From Arachnia propionica (GTDB taxonomy: Bacteria > Actinomycetota > Actinomycetes > Propionibacteriales > Propionibacteriaceae): 64,000 nucleotides of DNA. The stretch lies in contig NZ_CP146373.1 in the NCBI RefSeq assembly GCF_037055325.1, forward strand, positions 1,054,001-1,118,000, in the 5' to 3' direction. Under the pieces are notes generated by a model. It saw nothing but the letters and a program-made list of their open reading frames with translations. It searched no databases and was not told the DNA's origin. This document shows positions 1-7,512 of this stretch, in pieces; positions within the stretch are counted from its first letter, which is position 1; every line of letters begins with the position of its first letter. The translations under genes were made by a program, and so were the position numbers.

Positions 1-631
1 TCGACATCAACTTCCCCACCCACCTCGGCGACAAGTGCCCGCCGTCATTCCCGGGGAACAACCAGCCCTCCTTAGCGCGCAGCCGCACCGCCGCGGCCAG
101 CCCCGCACCAATCGGAACCGTCCGTTCCTTCGCACCCTTCCCCCGCACCCGCAGCACTGCTCCCAGCAGATCCGTGCCCAGATCCGACGCGTGGATCCGG
201 GCAATCTCGCCGCGCCGCAACCCGGCCTCAGCAGCCAACCGGAGCATCAACGTCACCCGCTCATCAGCCACCATCAACGCCGACGTCAACGCATCATCCG
301 GCAAGGGTCTCGGACGCACGTCCCCCGGCCGAACCATCGGCACCGCATCCGCCAGCTCCGGACGCCCCACGTGCCGCCACCAGGACCGCAACGACGACCG
401 CACCGCCCGGCGTGTCTCCCGCTGCCAATCTCGAGACCCTAGCCACTCCACCAGCGCGGCCCGGGTCACCTCCCCCGGAGACGACCCCAACGCCCGCGCC
501 AACTGCGCCACATGCGCCCTACGCAACGCCACGGTCTCCCGCGACAACCCCGCAGCACGCAACCCATCAGTCCATTCCCCCATCAGGCCAGCCCACGCAA
601 CCGGGACCGCCTTCACCCTTGGATCAGTCAC
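1..631 (-). CDS. Tyrosine recombinase (phage-type integrase), 3' part cut by window edge
   Basis: Reading the minus strand from a GTG at 631 gives 210 residues that run off the left edge. Residues about 10-90 look like the N-terminal SAM-like core-binding domain. The start of the catalytic domain follows, with AGLRRGEIARI around residue 136 (box I Arg), RVRGKGAKERTVPI near 161 (the beta-strand Lys) and LFPGNDGGHLSP near the edge. The HxLRH box and the Tyr nucleophile would lie outside the window. A second GTG at 658 is an alternative start. Neither has a good ribosome site, and a frame ending in TGA at 628 overlaps the 631 start, so coupling is possible. The gene sits next to a duplicated tRNA-Lys end, the usual position for the integrase of an integrated element. 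The recombinase call is strong; the start is uncertain. Confidence 0.85.
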   Translation of the reverse strand, partial: MTDPRVKAVPVAWAGLMGEWTDGLRAAGLSRETVALRRAHVAQLARALGSSPGEVTRAALVEWLGSRDWQRETRRAVRSSLRSWWRHVGRPELADAVPMVRPGDVRPRPLPDDALTSALMVADERVTLMLRLAAEAGLRRGEIARIHASDLGTDLLGAVLRVRGKGAKERTVPIGAGLAAAVRLRAKEGWLFPGNDGGHLSPRWVGKLMS

Positions 632-680
632 CGCCGGAGCGTATCCACCGCTGTCCACTGCTCCGCCATCACCCCAGCAA

Positions 681-803
681 TCACCGCGCTGTCTCGCCCG
701 CGCGGGCCGCCTCCCACCGCCGCCATGTAGTCACTGCCGCACCGCAGCCGACGTCTCCGGCCAGCGCATCCCATTCCTCCCAAGCCTGCTGTGCCGTGGT
801 CAT
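681..803 (-). CDS. Possible 40-residue ORF upstream of the integrase
   Basis: An ATG at 803 opens a short frame starting MTTAQQAWEEWDALAG and stopping at 681, about 50 nt before the integrase start at 631. The first 30 residues have a protein-like, Trp/Glu-rich composition, but I recognise no family. It could be a small excisionase or leader gene. It could also be the 5' end of a longer integrase N-terminus broken by a frameshift, because the next frame downstream continues up to the integrase start. Weak evidence. Confidence 0.25.
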   Translation of the reverse strand: MTTAQQAWEEWDALAGDVGCGAAVTTWRRWEAARAGETAR

Positions 804-846
804 GCCGCCACCGCCTGACCATGACGCGGGAACCGGAGGATCGGTG

Positions 847-852
847 TATAGT
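847..852 (+). promoter_or_regulatory. Candidate -10 box for the tRNA-Lys transcript
   Basis: TATAGT lies 8 nt before the tRNA-like sequence at 861. A poor -35 match (ATGACG at 821) sits about 20 nt upstream. This would start a transcript at about 859 that reads through the damaged tRNA copy into the intact tRNA-Lys. Position and hexamer match only; no other support. Confidence 0.35.
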
Positions 853-860
853 TCCGTCTT

Positions 861-916
861 GCACCACCGAAGAACTCCAAACCAGCGGGTTCAGGGTTCG
901 AGTCCCTGGTGGTGTA
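861..916 (+). pseudogene. Truncated tRNA-Lys copy / attachment-site remnant
   Basis: This 56-nt stretch begins with GCACCAC, identical to the acceptor 5' strand of the intact tRNA-Lys at 941. It ends with the complete 3' side of that tRNA (variable region, T arm, acceptor 3' strand and discriminator A). The D arm and most of the anticodon arm are missing or replaced. It can still pair acceptor and T stems, but it has no proper anticodon arm and cannot be a normal tRNA. Two readings fit: the 3' fragment left at the end of an integrated element, or a tandem tRNA-Lys that lost its middle. The adjacent integrase favours the first; the retained 5' acceptor strand favours the second. Confidence 0.75.
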
Positions 917-917
917 C
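883..917 (+). repeat. Direct repeat, copy 1 (candidate att core)
   Basis: This 35-nt sequence is identical to 980-1014. It covers the 3' third of tRNA-Lys, running from the end of the anticodon stem through the T arm to one base past the discriminator. Identity is lost immediately outside on both sides, as expected for the core of a tRNA-targeted site-specific recombination event. Confidence 0.85.
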
Positions 918-940
918 TCAGGCCGGGACGCCGGTCCTGC

Positions 941-1014
<74 letters not shown>

Positions 1015-1020
1015 GGCACG

Positions 1021-1038
1021 AAGGCCCCGGGGCCTTTT
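1021..1038 (+). terminator. Terminator after tRNA-Lys
   Basis: AAGGCCCCGGGGCCTT is a perfect palindrome followed by TT on the plus strand and preceded by purines, giving a GC-rich hairpin with a short T run. It separates the tRNA from the convergent DUF3618 gene and could serve both strands. Confidence 0.7.
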
Positions 1039-1043
1039 GTGAA

Positions 1044-1343
1044 TCATGTGTGGTTCCGTCGCCCCAGCGCATAAATGGTGACGGCGAACAACGCCACTCC
1101 GAGGAGCGCACCCCCGATGACCATGAGCCGGTCGGTGCGCCAGCCGTCCTCATCACGCAGTTCACCCTTGATGGCCTGGAACTCATCCGCCACGAAACTT
1201 TTCGCGTCGTCGAGACCCCGTTTGGCGATGTTCGCGGGCTTCACGGAATCAACGAGGTCTTCCATGGCGCCTGCCAAACTTTGACGGTTGCTGGCCAGCT
1301 CTGCGCGGATCTCCTCCACGGTGCGGCTGGTGTCGCTGTCCAT
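1044..1343 (-). CDS. DUF3618 family membrane protein
   Basis: This 99-residue protein has an N-terminal acidic helical part (about 1-70). The pattern RTVEEIRAELASNRQSLAGAM, followed by VDSVKPANIAKRGLDDAK, is typical of DUF3618. A single membrane helix follows (about 72-92, MVIGGALLGVALFAVTIYAL) and then a short basic tail. Many actinobacteria encode such proteins; their role is unknown, and a membrane-anchored envelope or stress function is only a guess. It converges on tRNA-Lys and diverges from the peroxiredoxin gene. The ATG at 1343 is the natural start. Confidence 0.8.
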   Translation of the reverse strand: MDSDTSRTVEEIRAELASNRQSLAGAMEDLVDSVKPANIAKRGLDDAKSFVADEFQAIKGELRDEDGWRTDRLMVIGGALLGVALFAVTIYALGRRNHT

Positions 1344-1409
1344 TGCTTCCCCTTACTTCAACGATCGAACACCAGCTTAGAGGCTTCCGCGCACCGTAGA
1401 CTGTCGGTC

Positions 1410-1889
1410 ATGACTGCGCGCCTCATCCCGGGTTCCCCGGCCCCTGCCTTCACCCTACCGAACGCGGAAGGAGTCCCGGTTTCGCTCTCCGATCACCCTT
1501 CTCGCGCTGTCATCGTCTACTTCTACCCTGCGGCGATGACACCAGGTTGCACCACCCAGGCGGTGGACTTCACCAACGCGCACACAGCCTTCGCAGCCGC
1601 CGGCTACACCATCATCGGCATCTCCCCGGACACAGTTGAGAAGCTCGCAAAATTCACGACCGGTTCCGATATCGGGTTTCCCCTCCTGTCCGACCCGGAT
1701 CGCGACGTGTTGAACGCCTACGGCGCCTTCGGGACCAAAAAGCTGTACGGCAAAGAGATCGAAGGAGTCCTGCGCTCCACCTTCGTCATCGACGTGGATG
1801 CCGAGGGCAACGGAACCATCCGGGTCGCCCAGTACAACGTGAAGGCGACGGGGCACGTCGCGAAACTGCGCCGTGAGCTTGGTGTCTGA
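1410..1889 (+). CDS. bcp: Thioredoxin-dependent peroxiredoxin (Bcp/PrxQ type)
   Basis: 159 residues covering the whole AhpC/TSA fold. Such enzymes reduce hydrogen peroxide and organic peroxides in the cytoplasm using thioredoxin. The peroxidatic Cys is C47 in MTPGCT, next to the conserved Thr44 and Pro45. In many Bcp proteins a resolving Cys lies five residues later; here that position is Val52, and no other Cys is visible in the protein, so it would work as a 1-Cys enzyme that needs an external thiol. The ATG at 1410 begins the conserved LIPGSPAPAFTLPN segment; the longer upstream frame lacks family similarity. The next gene overlaps its end by 17 nt, suggesting co-transcription. Confidence 0.92.
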   Translation: MTARLIPGSPAPAFTLPNAEGVPVSLSDHPSRAVIVYFYPAAMTPGCTTQAVDFTNAHTAFAAAGYTIIGISPDTVEKLAKFTTGSDIGFPLLSDPDRDVLNAYGAFGTKKLYGKEIEGVLRSTFVIDVDAEGNGTIRVAQYNVKATGHVAKLRRELGV

Positions 1890-2541
1890 GTTTCTCACCA
1901 TCGACTCCGACGTCGATGACGGAGTGGACGTGGAGTTGGAGGTCAAACGCTCCCGGTTCCTCACCCGGCTGCGCCGCGTTACTTCGGAGGAAACCGCTCG
2001 CGCGGTAGTCGACGAGCGGCGCTCCAGGTTTTTCGATGCCCGGCATCACTGTTCCGCCTTCGTGCTGGGAGCTGAGGGCCGCGCCGCCCGTTCCTCGGAT
2101 GACGGAGAGCCGGCAGGAACCGCAGGAGTGCCGATGCTCACTGTGCTGACCTCCAATCACCTGACCGATGTGGTGGCAGTAGTGACCCGCTACTTCGGGG
2201 GCATCAAACTCGGCGCAGGCGGGTTGGTGCGAGCCTATTCCGAGGCCGTGGCCCACGCGGTAGCGACGGTCGGCACCAGACGGGTGGAACTGTGCACCTT
2301 GCTGGGAATCGACGCGGACTTCGCGAACATCGGCACGCTCGAGAATTCACTGCGTGGCGCGGTCCTGCCCTCTGGAGTCAACGTCACGGTGGAGGGGGTC
2401 GCTTGGGGAGACCGCGCCCGGATCACTGTTGCGGTTCCGGTGACGGCCACCGGCGAATTCAACTCCTTCCTGTCGGCCCTCTCAGCTGGATCCTTGACAG
2501 CTCACCCGACAGGTCAGCGTTGGGTCGATCGCCTCGGCTGA
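1873..2541 (+). CDS. YigZ / IMPACT family protein (UPF0029)
   Basis: 222 residues from a GTG at 1873; a second GTG at 1882 is possible. The N-terminal domain carries the family signature: DDGEPAGTAGVPML at about 76-89, then VVVTRYFGGIKLGAGGLVRAY at about 97-117. The C-terminal part is the YigZ ferredoxin-like domain. Eukaryotic IMPACT is a translation regulator, and the bacterial role is not established. It overlaps the peroxiredoxin gene by 17 nt, so the two are probably one transcript. Confidence 0.88.
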   Translation: MSLVSEFLTIDSDVDDGVDVELEVKRSRFLTRLRRVTSEETARAVVDERRSRFFDARHHCSAFVLGAEGRAARSSDDGEPAGTAGVPMLTVLTSNHLTDVVAVVTRYFGGIKLGAGGLVRAYSEAVAHAVATVGTRRVELCTLLGIDADFANIGTLENSLRGAVLPSGVNVTVEGVAWGDRARITVAVPVTATGEFNSFLSALSAGSLTAHPTGQRWVDRLG

Positions 2542-2708
2542 TCATCCCCCGGCTCGGTACGCTTCGCCAAGACCGGGTGGCCCAGCACCAACACCAGCAC
2601 GAATCCGCCACCTGCAACCCATGCGAAGGGGGCGTAATTAGTGATGGGCAGCAGAATGCCCGTCGCCACGACAACGGCCAGCAGCCCCATTCGAACGTAC
2701 TTCAGCAC
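2514..2708 (-). CDS. Small two-helix membrane protein
   Basis: About 64 residues from a GTG at 2708; an ATG at 2690 and a longer frame up to 2780 are also possible. It has two hydrophobic segments, MGLLAVVVATGILLPITNY and FAWVAGGGFVLVLVLGH, then a basic, polar tail. I do not recognise a family. Its 3' end overlaps the 3' end of the convergent YigZ gene by 28 nt. The two membrane spans make it more likely real than its size suggests, but there is no clear ribosome site. Confidence 0.5.
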   Translation of the reverse strand: MLKYVRMGLLAVVVATGILLPITNYAPFAWVAGGGFVLVLVLGHPVLAKRTEPGDDQPRRSTQR

Positions 2709-2733
2709 ATCGAGGTCCGTCCGCGCCCATTGG

Positions 2734-3006
2734 TCAACGCACCTTGAGAAGACGGGAAACGCCCGCGGCAACGAGTGCAAGACCGATCAGCAGAAAGATG
2801 GTGCCGGTCGGACTTTCCCCACTCGGCGACTTGTGGCCGCCACCGCAAAAATAAGCACGCTGGTTCCCTGCGAAGACACGCGCGAGACCTCTGCGCGCCT
2901 GAACGACCGGGGCTGCACCTGCTGATGCCCCTGACGAGGTAGCCACATACTCTAGGAACCCTCTGTTCGCCTTGCGGCTCCTGGGGAGAAGCTGCGGTCG
3001 GCTCAT
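2734..3006 (-). CDS. Small hypothetical protein with C-terminal membrane helix
   Basis: A 90-residue frame. Only the last 35 residues look convincing: a polar GHKSPSGESPTG stretch followed by one hydrophobic helix (TIFLLIGLALVAAGVSRLL) and a basic end. The N-terminal half is low-complexity Arg/Gly/Ala and the true start may be internal. It lies just upstream of the two-helix protein on the same strand, so the two may form a small membrane operon. A competing frame over the same DNA (2702-3319) has no protein-like features. Confidence 0.35.
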   Translation of the reverse strand: MSRPQLLPRSRKANRGFLEYVATSSGASAGAAPVVQARRGLARVFAGNQRAYFCGGGHKSPSGESPTGTIFLLIGLALVAAGVSRLLKVR

Positions 3007-3186
3007 TCATCTTCTGGGGATCCGTCCTGGGTCTTTCGTGTTCACTGTGCAGGCAGCGTAACCGGCTCTGTCTGGTGGTCAGAATCAACCCTACCGGTCG
3101 CTGCCGAGGCTGCGGTCTGACCCCTTTCGCGAGAGCCACCCCGGTTGACGAAAGTGAATGCACCATTTTTCTGAAAGACTGGCCAA

Positions 3187-4977
3187 ATGGTTGGACAGCA
3201 AAAGAATCCTTGGAAAGCGGCGGTCGCAGTCCCCACCGCTGTGATCGTTCTGGGTTTCGTCGGGCTCGCGGCGGTGGCACCGCAGTGGTTGAGCGATCTG
3301 CTGAAGACGGCGAACACATCCGTGGTCAACGGGCTGGGCTGGTACTACAGCCTCATCGTTGCGGGTTTCGTCGGATTCGCCCTGCTGGTGGCCTTCGGGC
3401 CGTACGGGAACATCACCCTCGGCCCCGACGACGAACCCCCTTCCTACTCGTTGGTGAGCTGGTTCGCCATGCTCTTCGCCGCAGGCATGGGGATCGGGCT
3501 GGTTTTCTGGGGCGTTGCGGAGCCCCTGAGCCACTACGGCACTCCCCCACCCGGCACTCCTGGAACATCCTCCGCCGCCAAGGCGCAGGACGCGATGACG
3601 ACATCCTTCCTGCACTGGGGACTGTCTGCCTGGGCCGTCTACATCGTGGTCGGGCTGGCCATCGCCTACACGGTGCACCGCAAGGGACGGAAGGTATCCC
3701 TCAGGTGGGTGCTTGAGCCGCTGTTCGGCAGGCGGGTGCGCGGCTGGCTTGGGGATGTCGTCGACGTGTTCGCGATCGTCGGAACCCTGTTCGGGGTGGC
3801 GGCATCCCTGGGCTTCGGAGCCTCCCAGTTCACATCCGGCCTGGAGTACCTGAACATCCTCAAGCCTGAGATCTGGGTACTGCTCGCGGTCATCGCCATC
3901 ATCACGTCGTTGGCCACCTGCTCGGTGCTGAGCGGCCTGGACCGTGGCATCAAATGGCTTTCGAACGCGAACCTGATGCTGGCCGCAGTGCTGGCACTGG
4001 CCGTGCTGCTGCTCGGACAACCGTTGTTCGTGCTACGCGAGTTCGTGCAGACCATCGGCGACTACCTCAGCAATTTCGTGCACCTGAGTTCCCGCACCCT
4101 GCCATTCCAAGGCGGTGAGGGCGAGTCCTGGCTCGGGTCCTGGACCACCTACTACTGGGGCTGGTGGATCAGCTGGTCACCGTTCGTAGGAATCTTCATC
4201 GCCCGCATCTCGAAAGGGCGCACGGTCCGGGAATTCGTGGCGGGAGTGCTGGCCGTGCCGACGCTGGTGACCTTCCTGTGGTTCTCGATCATGGGCGGAA
4301 CAGCGCTGTGGCAACAGCTAGAGTGGCAAAAAACCAATGGTACCGGCGATGCCCTCGTGGATGCTCAGGGGAATTCCAGCGGCTTGGTGGGTGACGATGG
4401 GACTGTCGACAAGGTTAATGCGCTGTTCCAGGTGCTGCAGCACATCCCTGCAAGCAACGTGCTGATCGTTGGATTTCTGATTCTGCTGGTGATCTTCTTC
4501 GTCACCAGCGCCGACTCCGCGGCCTTCGTGGTTGACATGGTCGCCACCGGCGGGGAACAGGATCCCCCTGTCCTGACCCGCGTGACGTGGGCCATCCTTG
4601 GCGGCGGCATCGCCGCCGTACTGCTCTGGGGCGGTGCGGCAGCGGGAGGAAACCTGACCGCCGGTCTCGACGCGCTGCAGACCATGACGATCCTCGCAGC
4701 GGCGCCGTTCAGCGTGGTGATGGTGTTGGCCTGCTTGGCGACATTGCGCGCGTTCAGCAATGAACACCGGCAACGCCTGCGACTGGAGAACCGGATACTG
4801 CGCCGGGAAATGACCGAACACGTGATGGACAAGGTGACCGAACACGTGAGGGAATCCGTTGCCGAGCACTTGGACGGTCAAGAGATCACCGTGAGTGAGG
4901 AATCCGCTTCAGGAGAAAGCAAACGCCGGCCACTCCGGATCAAGCTTTCCAGGCGCAGGAATCACACCTCGGAGTAG
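3187..4977 (+). CDS. BCCT family transporter (betaine/choline/carnitine type)
   Basis: 596 residues with about 12 membrane helices. The glycine-rich helix GMGIGLVFWGVAEP (about 100-113) and the Trp-rich signature WTTYYWGWWISWSP, about halfway along, are hallmarks of sodium- or proton-coupled BCCT carriers such as BetP and OpuD. These import glycine betaine, proline betaine or related quaternary amines at the cell membrane, often under osmotic stress. After the last helix a charged 55-residue cytoplasmic tail (about 540-596) contains heptad-like EHVMDKVTEHVRESV and ends with many Arg/Lys. In BetP a comparable tail senses osmotic state, so osmotic gating is plausible. Substrate cannot be fixed from sequence. 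Monocistronic; converges with pdxH. Confidence 0.93.
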   Translation: MVGQQKNPWKAAVAVPTAVIVLGFVGLAAVAPQWLSDLLKTANTSVVNGLGWYYSLIVAGFVGFALLVAFGPYGNITLGPDDEPPSYSLVSWFAMLFAAGMGIGLVFWGVAEPLSHYGTPPPGTPGTSSAAKAQDAMTTSFLHWGLSAWAVYIVVGLAIAYTVHRKGRKVSLRWVLEPLFGRRVRGWLGDVVDVFAIVGTLFGVAASLGFGASQFTSGLEYLNILKPEIWVLLAVIAIITSLATCSVLSGLDRGIKWLSNANLMLAAVLALAVLLLGQPLFVLREFVQTIGDYLSNFVHLSSRTLPFQGGEGESWLGSWTTYYWGWWISWSPFVGIFIARISKGRTVREFVAGVLAVPTLVTFLWFSIMGGTALWQQLEWQKTNGTGDALVDAQGNSSGLVGDDGTVDKVNALFQVLQHIPASNVLIVGFLILLVIFFVTSADSAAFVVDMVATGGEQDPPVLTRVTWAILGGGIAAVLLWGGAAAGGNLTAGLDALQTMTILAAAPFSVVMVLACLATLRAFSNEHRQRLRLENRILRREMTEHVMDKVTEHVRESVAEHLDGQEITVSEESASGESKRRPLRIKLSRRRNHTSE

Positions 4978-5011
4978 CGGACCTCTCTGGCCTTGTGCAT
5001 GGAGCGTATGG

Positions 5012-5647
5012 TCAGGGCTGAATGTGGATGGCGTTCCAGCCATCCACATTCCGCCGGGCCAGGACCCGGTCGTGGAGCCTGCCGGACTGGCCCTGCCAGA
5101 ACTCGAACTCGTCGACGTCGATCCGATATCCACCCCATTCCGGCGGGCAGGGAACGTCTTTCCCCTCGAAGCGTTCGGATACCTGAGCCGCCGCCTCGAG
5201 CAGGTCGTCGTGGGAGACGATGGGTGCGGATTGCCGGGAAGCCCACGCCCCCAGCTGACTATTCCGGGGACGTTTGGCGAAATAGGTTTCGTTTTCCTGA
5301 CGGGTAAGTTTCGTCACCGCCCCCACGGCACGTACCTGGCGCATCAAGTGCGGCCACCACAACGTGGCCGATGCGACCGGATTGGCAGCCAGCTGTTCAC
5401 CTTTCGGGGACGTGTAGTGGGTGAAGAAGACGAGACCGTTACGGCTTGCTTCCTTCAGCAGTACCACCCGGGAACGCGGACGACCGTCGGCACCAATGGT
5501 GGCCAGCAGCATGGCGTTCGGTTCCACCTCATCAGCGGCTATCGCCGTTTCGAGCCAGAACGTAAAGAACTCCCAGGGATCGAAGGAGGTCAGGTCCTGC
5601 GGGAGCACATCCCCGGAATAGTCTCGTCGCACATCATGAAGGCTCAT
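5012..5647 (-). CDS. pdxH: Pyridoxamine 5'-phosphate oxidase
   Basis: 211 residues, the usual length. PdxH oxidises pyridoxine or pyridoxamine 5'-phosphate to pyridoxal 5'-phosphate with FMN and oxygen, completing PLP synthesis or salvage. FMN-binding motifs are present: RSRVVLLKE (about 58-66), FFTHYTSPKG (about 74-83), and RPRNSQLGAWASRQS (about 126-140). The C-terminal PLP-phosphate site includes RLHDR. The last residues differ from the common W..xRLxP ending (WNAIHIQP), within a stretch of DNA that forms a perfect inverted repeat. The ATG at 5647 fits the start of the conserved region. Confidence 0.95.
   Translation of the reverse strand: MSLHDVRRDYSGDVLPQDLTSFDPWEFFTFWLETAIAADEVEPNAMLLATIGADGRPRSRVVLLKEASRNGLVFFTHYTSPKGEQLAANPVASATLWWPHLMRQVRAVGAVTKLTRQENETYFAKRPRNSQLGAWASRQSAPIVSHDDLLEAAAQVSERFEGKDVPCPPEWGGYRIDVDEFEFWQGQSGRLHDRVLARRNVDGWNAIHIQP
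5020..5051. terminator. 13-bp inverted repeat at the convergent BCCT/pdxH end
   Basis: Arms 5020-5032 (GAATGTGGATGGC) and 5039-5051 are perfectly complementary around a 6-nt loop. The hairpin lies inside the last codons of pdxH and 42 nt after the BCCT stop. There is no T run on either side, so a terminator role for both convergent genes is inferred from position and stem strength. Confidence 0.5.
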
Positions 5648-5769
5648 GTCCTCAGTCTTCCAGAAGCTGTGCGCCAGCCCCGATGAGGGCCTCCTGTCGA
5701 ACGCATCACAAGTGCGTAGATACTGGATACTGACGACCAGTTTCTTCCAGGCCCGCTACTGTTGTTGGT

Positions 5770-6360
5770 ATGGCTGGCGATGAGAACCTGCGTATCGGCG
5801 ATGCGGAACGCGACGAAGCAATCACGCTGTTGCGCGAGCACATGAGCGCGGGCCGGATCACCGCAGAGGAGTTCGACGAGCGCATGTCCTCCGCATTGAC
5901 CGCAAAAACCAAGGGCGAACTCTCTGCCTTGTTCAATGACCTTCCAGGACGTGGGCCAAGCACCATGTACGGAGCACCCGCGTACGAGACCTCGCACTCA
6001 CGAACTCCACTCCAGCCCACCACTGCGGGGCTCCCGGCACGACGTTCCTCGTGGACCACGTACGCCATATGGGCCGTAGCGATAGTGGGATGTATCATAT
6101 TCCTCCGCTACTGGGGCGGGCTCTTGGTCCTCATCTTCTTGTTGAACCTCGCATTCAACAGGAAGATGACCAAATCAGCTGATCACACCCTGCAGCAACA
6201 ACCACGAGAACTTCGTCCCGCAGAACGCGATGAGCTGGTGGCACTGATCCACCAGGATCGAATGATCCCGGCCATCAAGCGTTACCGGGAAATGACCGGA
6301 GCAAATCTGCTCACCGCGAAGAATGCCATCGAAGCCTTACAGAACCAGCTGGGGAGATAG
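5770..6360 (+). CDS. DUF1707 membrane protein with L7/L12-like C-terminus
   Basis: 196 residues in three parts. Residues about 5-60 are a DUF1707 (SHOCT-like) domain: LRIGDAERDEAITLLREH, then AGRITAEEFDERMSSAL. Residues about 95-137 hold two close membrane helices. Residues about 150-196 (IPAIKRYREMTGANLLTAKNAIEALQ split across the motif) resemble the C-terminal helix-loop-helix of ribosomal protein L7/L12 (IKxxRxxTGxxLxxAKxxVE). Each part is common in actinobacterial membrane proteins, and a regulatory or scaffold role is likely but unproven. Single gene between pdxH and tdh. Confidence 0.8.
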   Translation: MAGDENLRIGDAERDEAITLLREHMSAGRITAEEFDERMSSALTAKTKGELSALFNDLPGRGPSTMYGAPAYETSHSRTPLQPTTAGLPARRSSWTTYAIWAVAIVGCIIFLRYWGGLLVLIFLLNLAFNRKMTKSADHTLQQQPRELRPAERDELVALIHQDRMIPAIKRYREMTGANLLTAKNAIEALQNQLGR

Positions 6361-6443
6361 TCAGTCTTCTGCACCACTTTGCCCACACACCGACATGCCC
6401 CCCCGGGGGATAATGCGCTGAAACGCTGTGGGACGATGAGCCC

Positions 6444-7472
6444 ATGCTGGCCCTCGCGAAGACGCACCCCGGCCCAGGCCTGGAGTTGGTTGATGTTCCC
6501 GTCCCCTCCCCCGGCCCCACCGAGGTCCTGATAAAAATCCGGAGCACTGGGATCTGCGGCACCGATGTGCATATCGACCGCTGGGACGGTTGGGCTGCCC
6601 GGACAGTCACCACCCCACGCATCGTGGGACACGAGTTCTGCGGCACCATCGTTGAGCTCGGTTCGGCTGTGACCAATCTGGAGATCGGGCAGTTCGTCTC
6701 CGGCGAGGGGCACTACGTGTGCGGACGGTGCCGTGCCTGCCTAGCGGGAAAACGTCACCTCTGCCAGCAGACCCGGGGAATCGGCTACCACGTCAACGGT
6801 GCATTCTGCGAGTACTTCGCCATGCCTGCAGCCAACATTTGGGTGCATCCACCGGAGCTCGATCCGGATGTCGCCGCCATTTTTGATCCCTTCGGCAATG
6901 CCGTCCATGCCGCGCTCCAGTTCCCGGCCCTGGCCGAGGACGTCCTGGTCACCGGCGCCGGCCCGATCGGGATCATGGCCGCCCTGGTGGCGAAGTTCCA
7001 AGGAGCCCGGAACGTCGTGATCACCGATCTCAGCGACGAGCGGCTCTCCCTGGCTGAAACCCTGGGAATCACATCAACGGTCAACACCGGTCGGGAGGAC
7101 CTGAGAGAGGTTTACGATCGCTTCTCGATGAAGGAGGGGTTCGACATCGGATTGGAAATGTCCGGGTCGGGAACAGCGCTGCGTTCCATGATCGACCACA
7201 TGACCCACGGTGGCAGGATCGCACTGCTCGGCACCCCTTCACAGGAACTGACCGTGGATTTCTCCAAGATCATCTTCAGCATGCTCACGATCCAGGGCGT
7301 CACTGGCAGGCAAATCTTCGAGACCTGGTATGCCATGAACTCCCTGATCCGTTCCGGACTCGACATCTCAGGGGTCATCACACACCGGTTCCCCGTGACC
7401 CAATTCGTCGAAGCATTCGCCATCGCAGGCGACGGCCAATCCGGCAAGGTCGTCATGCACTGGGAACCGTGA
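6444..7472 (+). CDS. tdh: L-threonine 3-dehydrogenase
   Basis: 342 residues, full length for zinc-dependent Tdh. It oxidises L-threonine to 2-amino-3-ketobutyrate with NAD+. Catalytic zinc ligands are C38 in GICGTD and H63-E64 in VGHEF. The structural zinc site is the four-Cys set C93, C96, C99 and C107 in [15 protein letters not shown]. The NAD fold shows [12 protein letters not shown] (about residue 170). The next gene, kbl, encodes the following enzyme, and the 40-nt gap implies one operon. The context makes Tdh far more likely than another medium-chain dehydrogenase. Confidence 0.95.
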   Translation: MLALAKTHPGPGLELVDVPVPSPGPTEVLIKIRSTGICGTDVHIDRWDGWAARTVTTPRIVGHEFCGTIVELGSAVTNLEIGQFVSGEGHYVCGRCRACLAGKRHLCQQTRGIGYHVNGAFCEYFAMPAANIWVHPPELDPDVAAIFDPFGNAVHAALQFPALAEDVLVTGAGPIGIMAALVAKFQGARNVVITDLSDERLSLAETLGITSTVNTGREDLREVYDRFSMKEGFDIGLEMSGSGTALRSMIDHMTHGGRIALLGTPSQELTVDFSKIIFSMLTIQGVTGRQIFETWYAMNSLIRSGLDISGVITHRFPVTQFVEAFAIAGDGQSGKVVMHWEP

Positions 7473-7512
7473 TGAACGCCCTCACTTCCACACCCATTCG
7501 AAAGGCACGACC

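Noticed and set aside
628-867. 79-residue minus-strand ORF overlapping the integrase start
   Set aside because: Runs through the damaged tRNA copy and is Arg/Gly-rich; only its last residues overlap the integrase region. A frameshifted integrase N-terminus remains possible but unproven.
2702-3319. 205-residue minus-strand ORF
   Set aside because: Low-complexity Arg/Ser/Pro sequence, no motif, overlaps the BCCT start and two more plausible small membrane frames.
3091-4020. 309-residue minus-strand ORF opposite the BCCT gene
   Set aside because: Antisense to a clearly coding membrane protein; its His/Gln/Gly composition is the usual shadow of GC-rich DNA.
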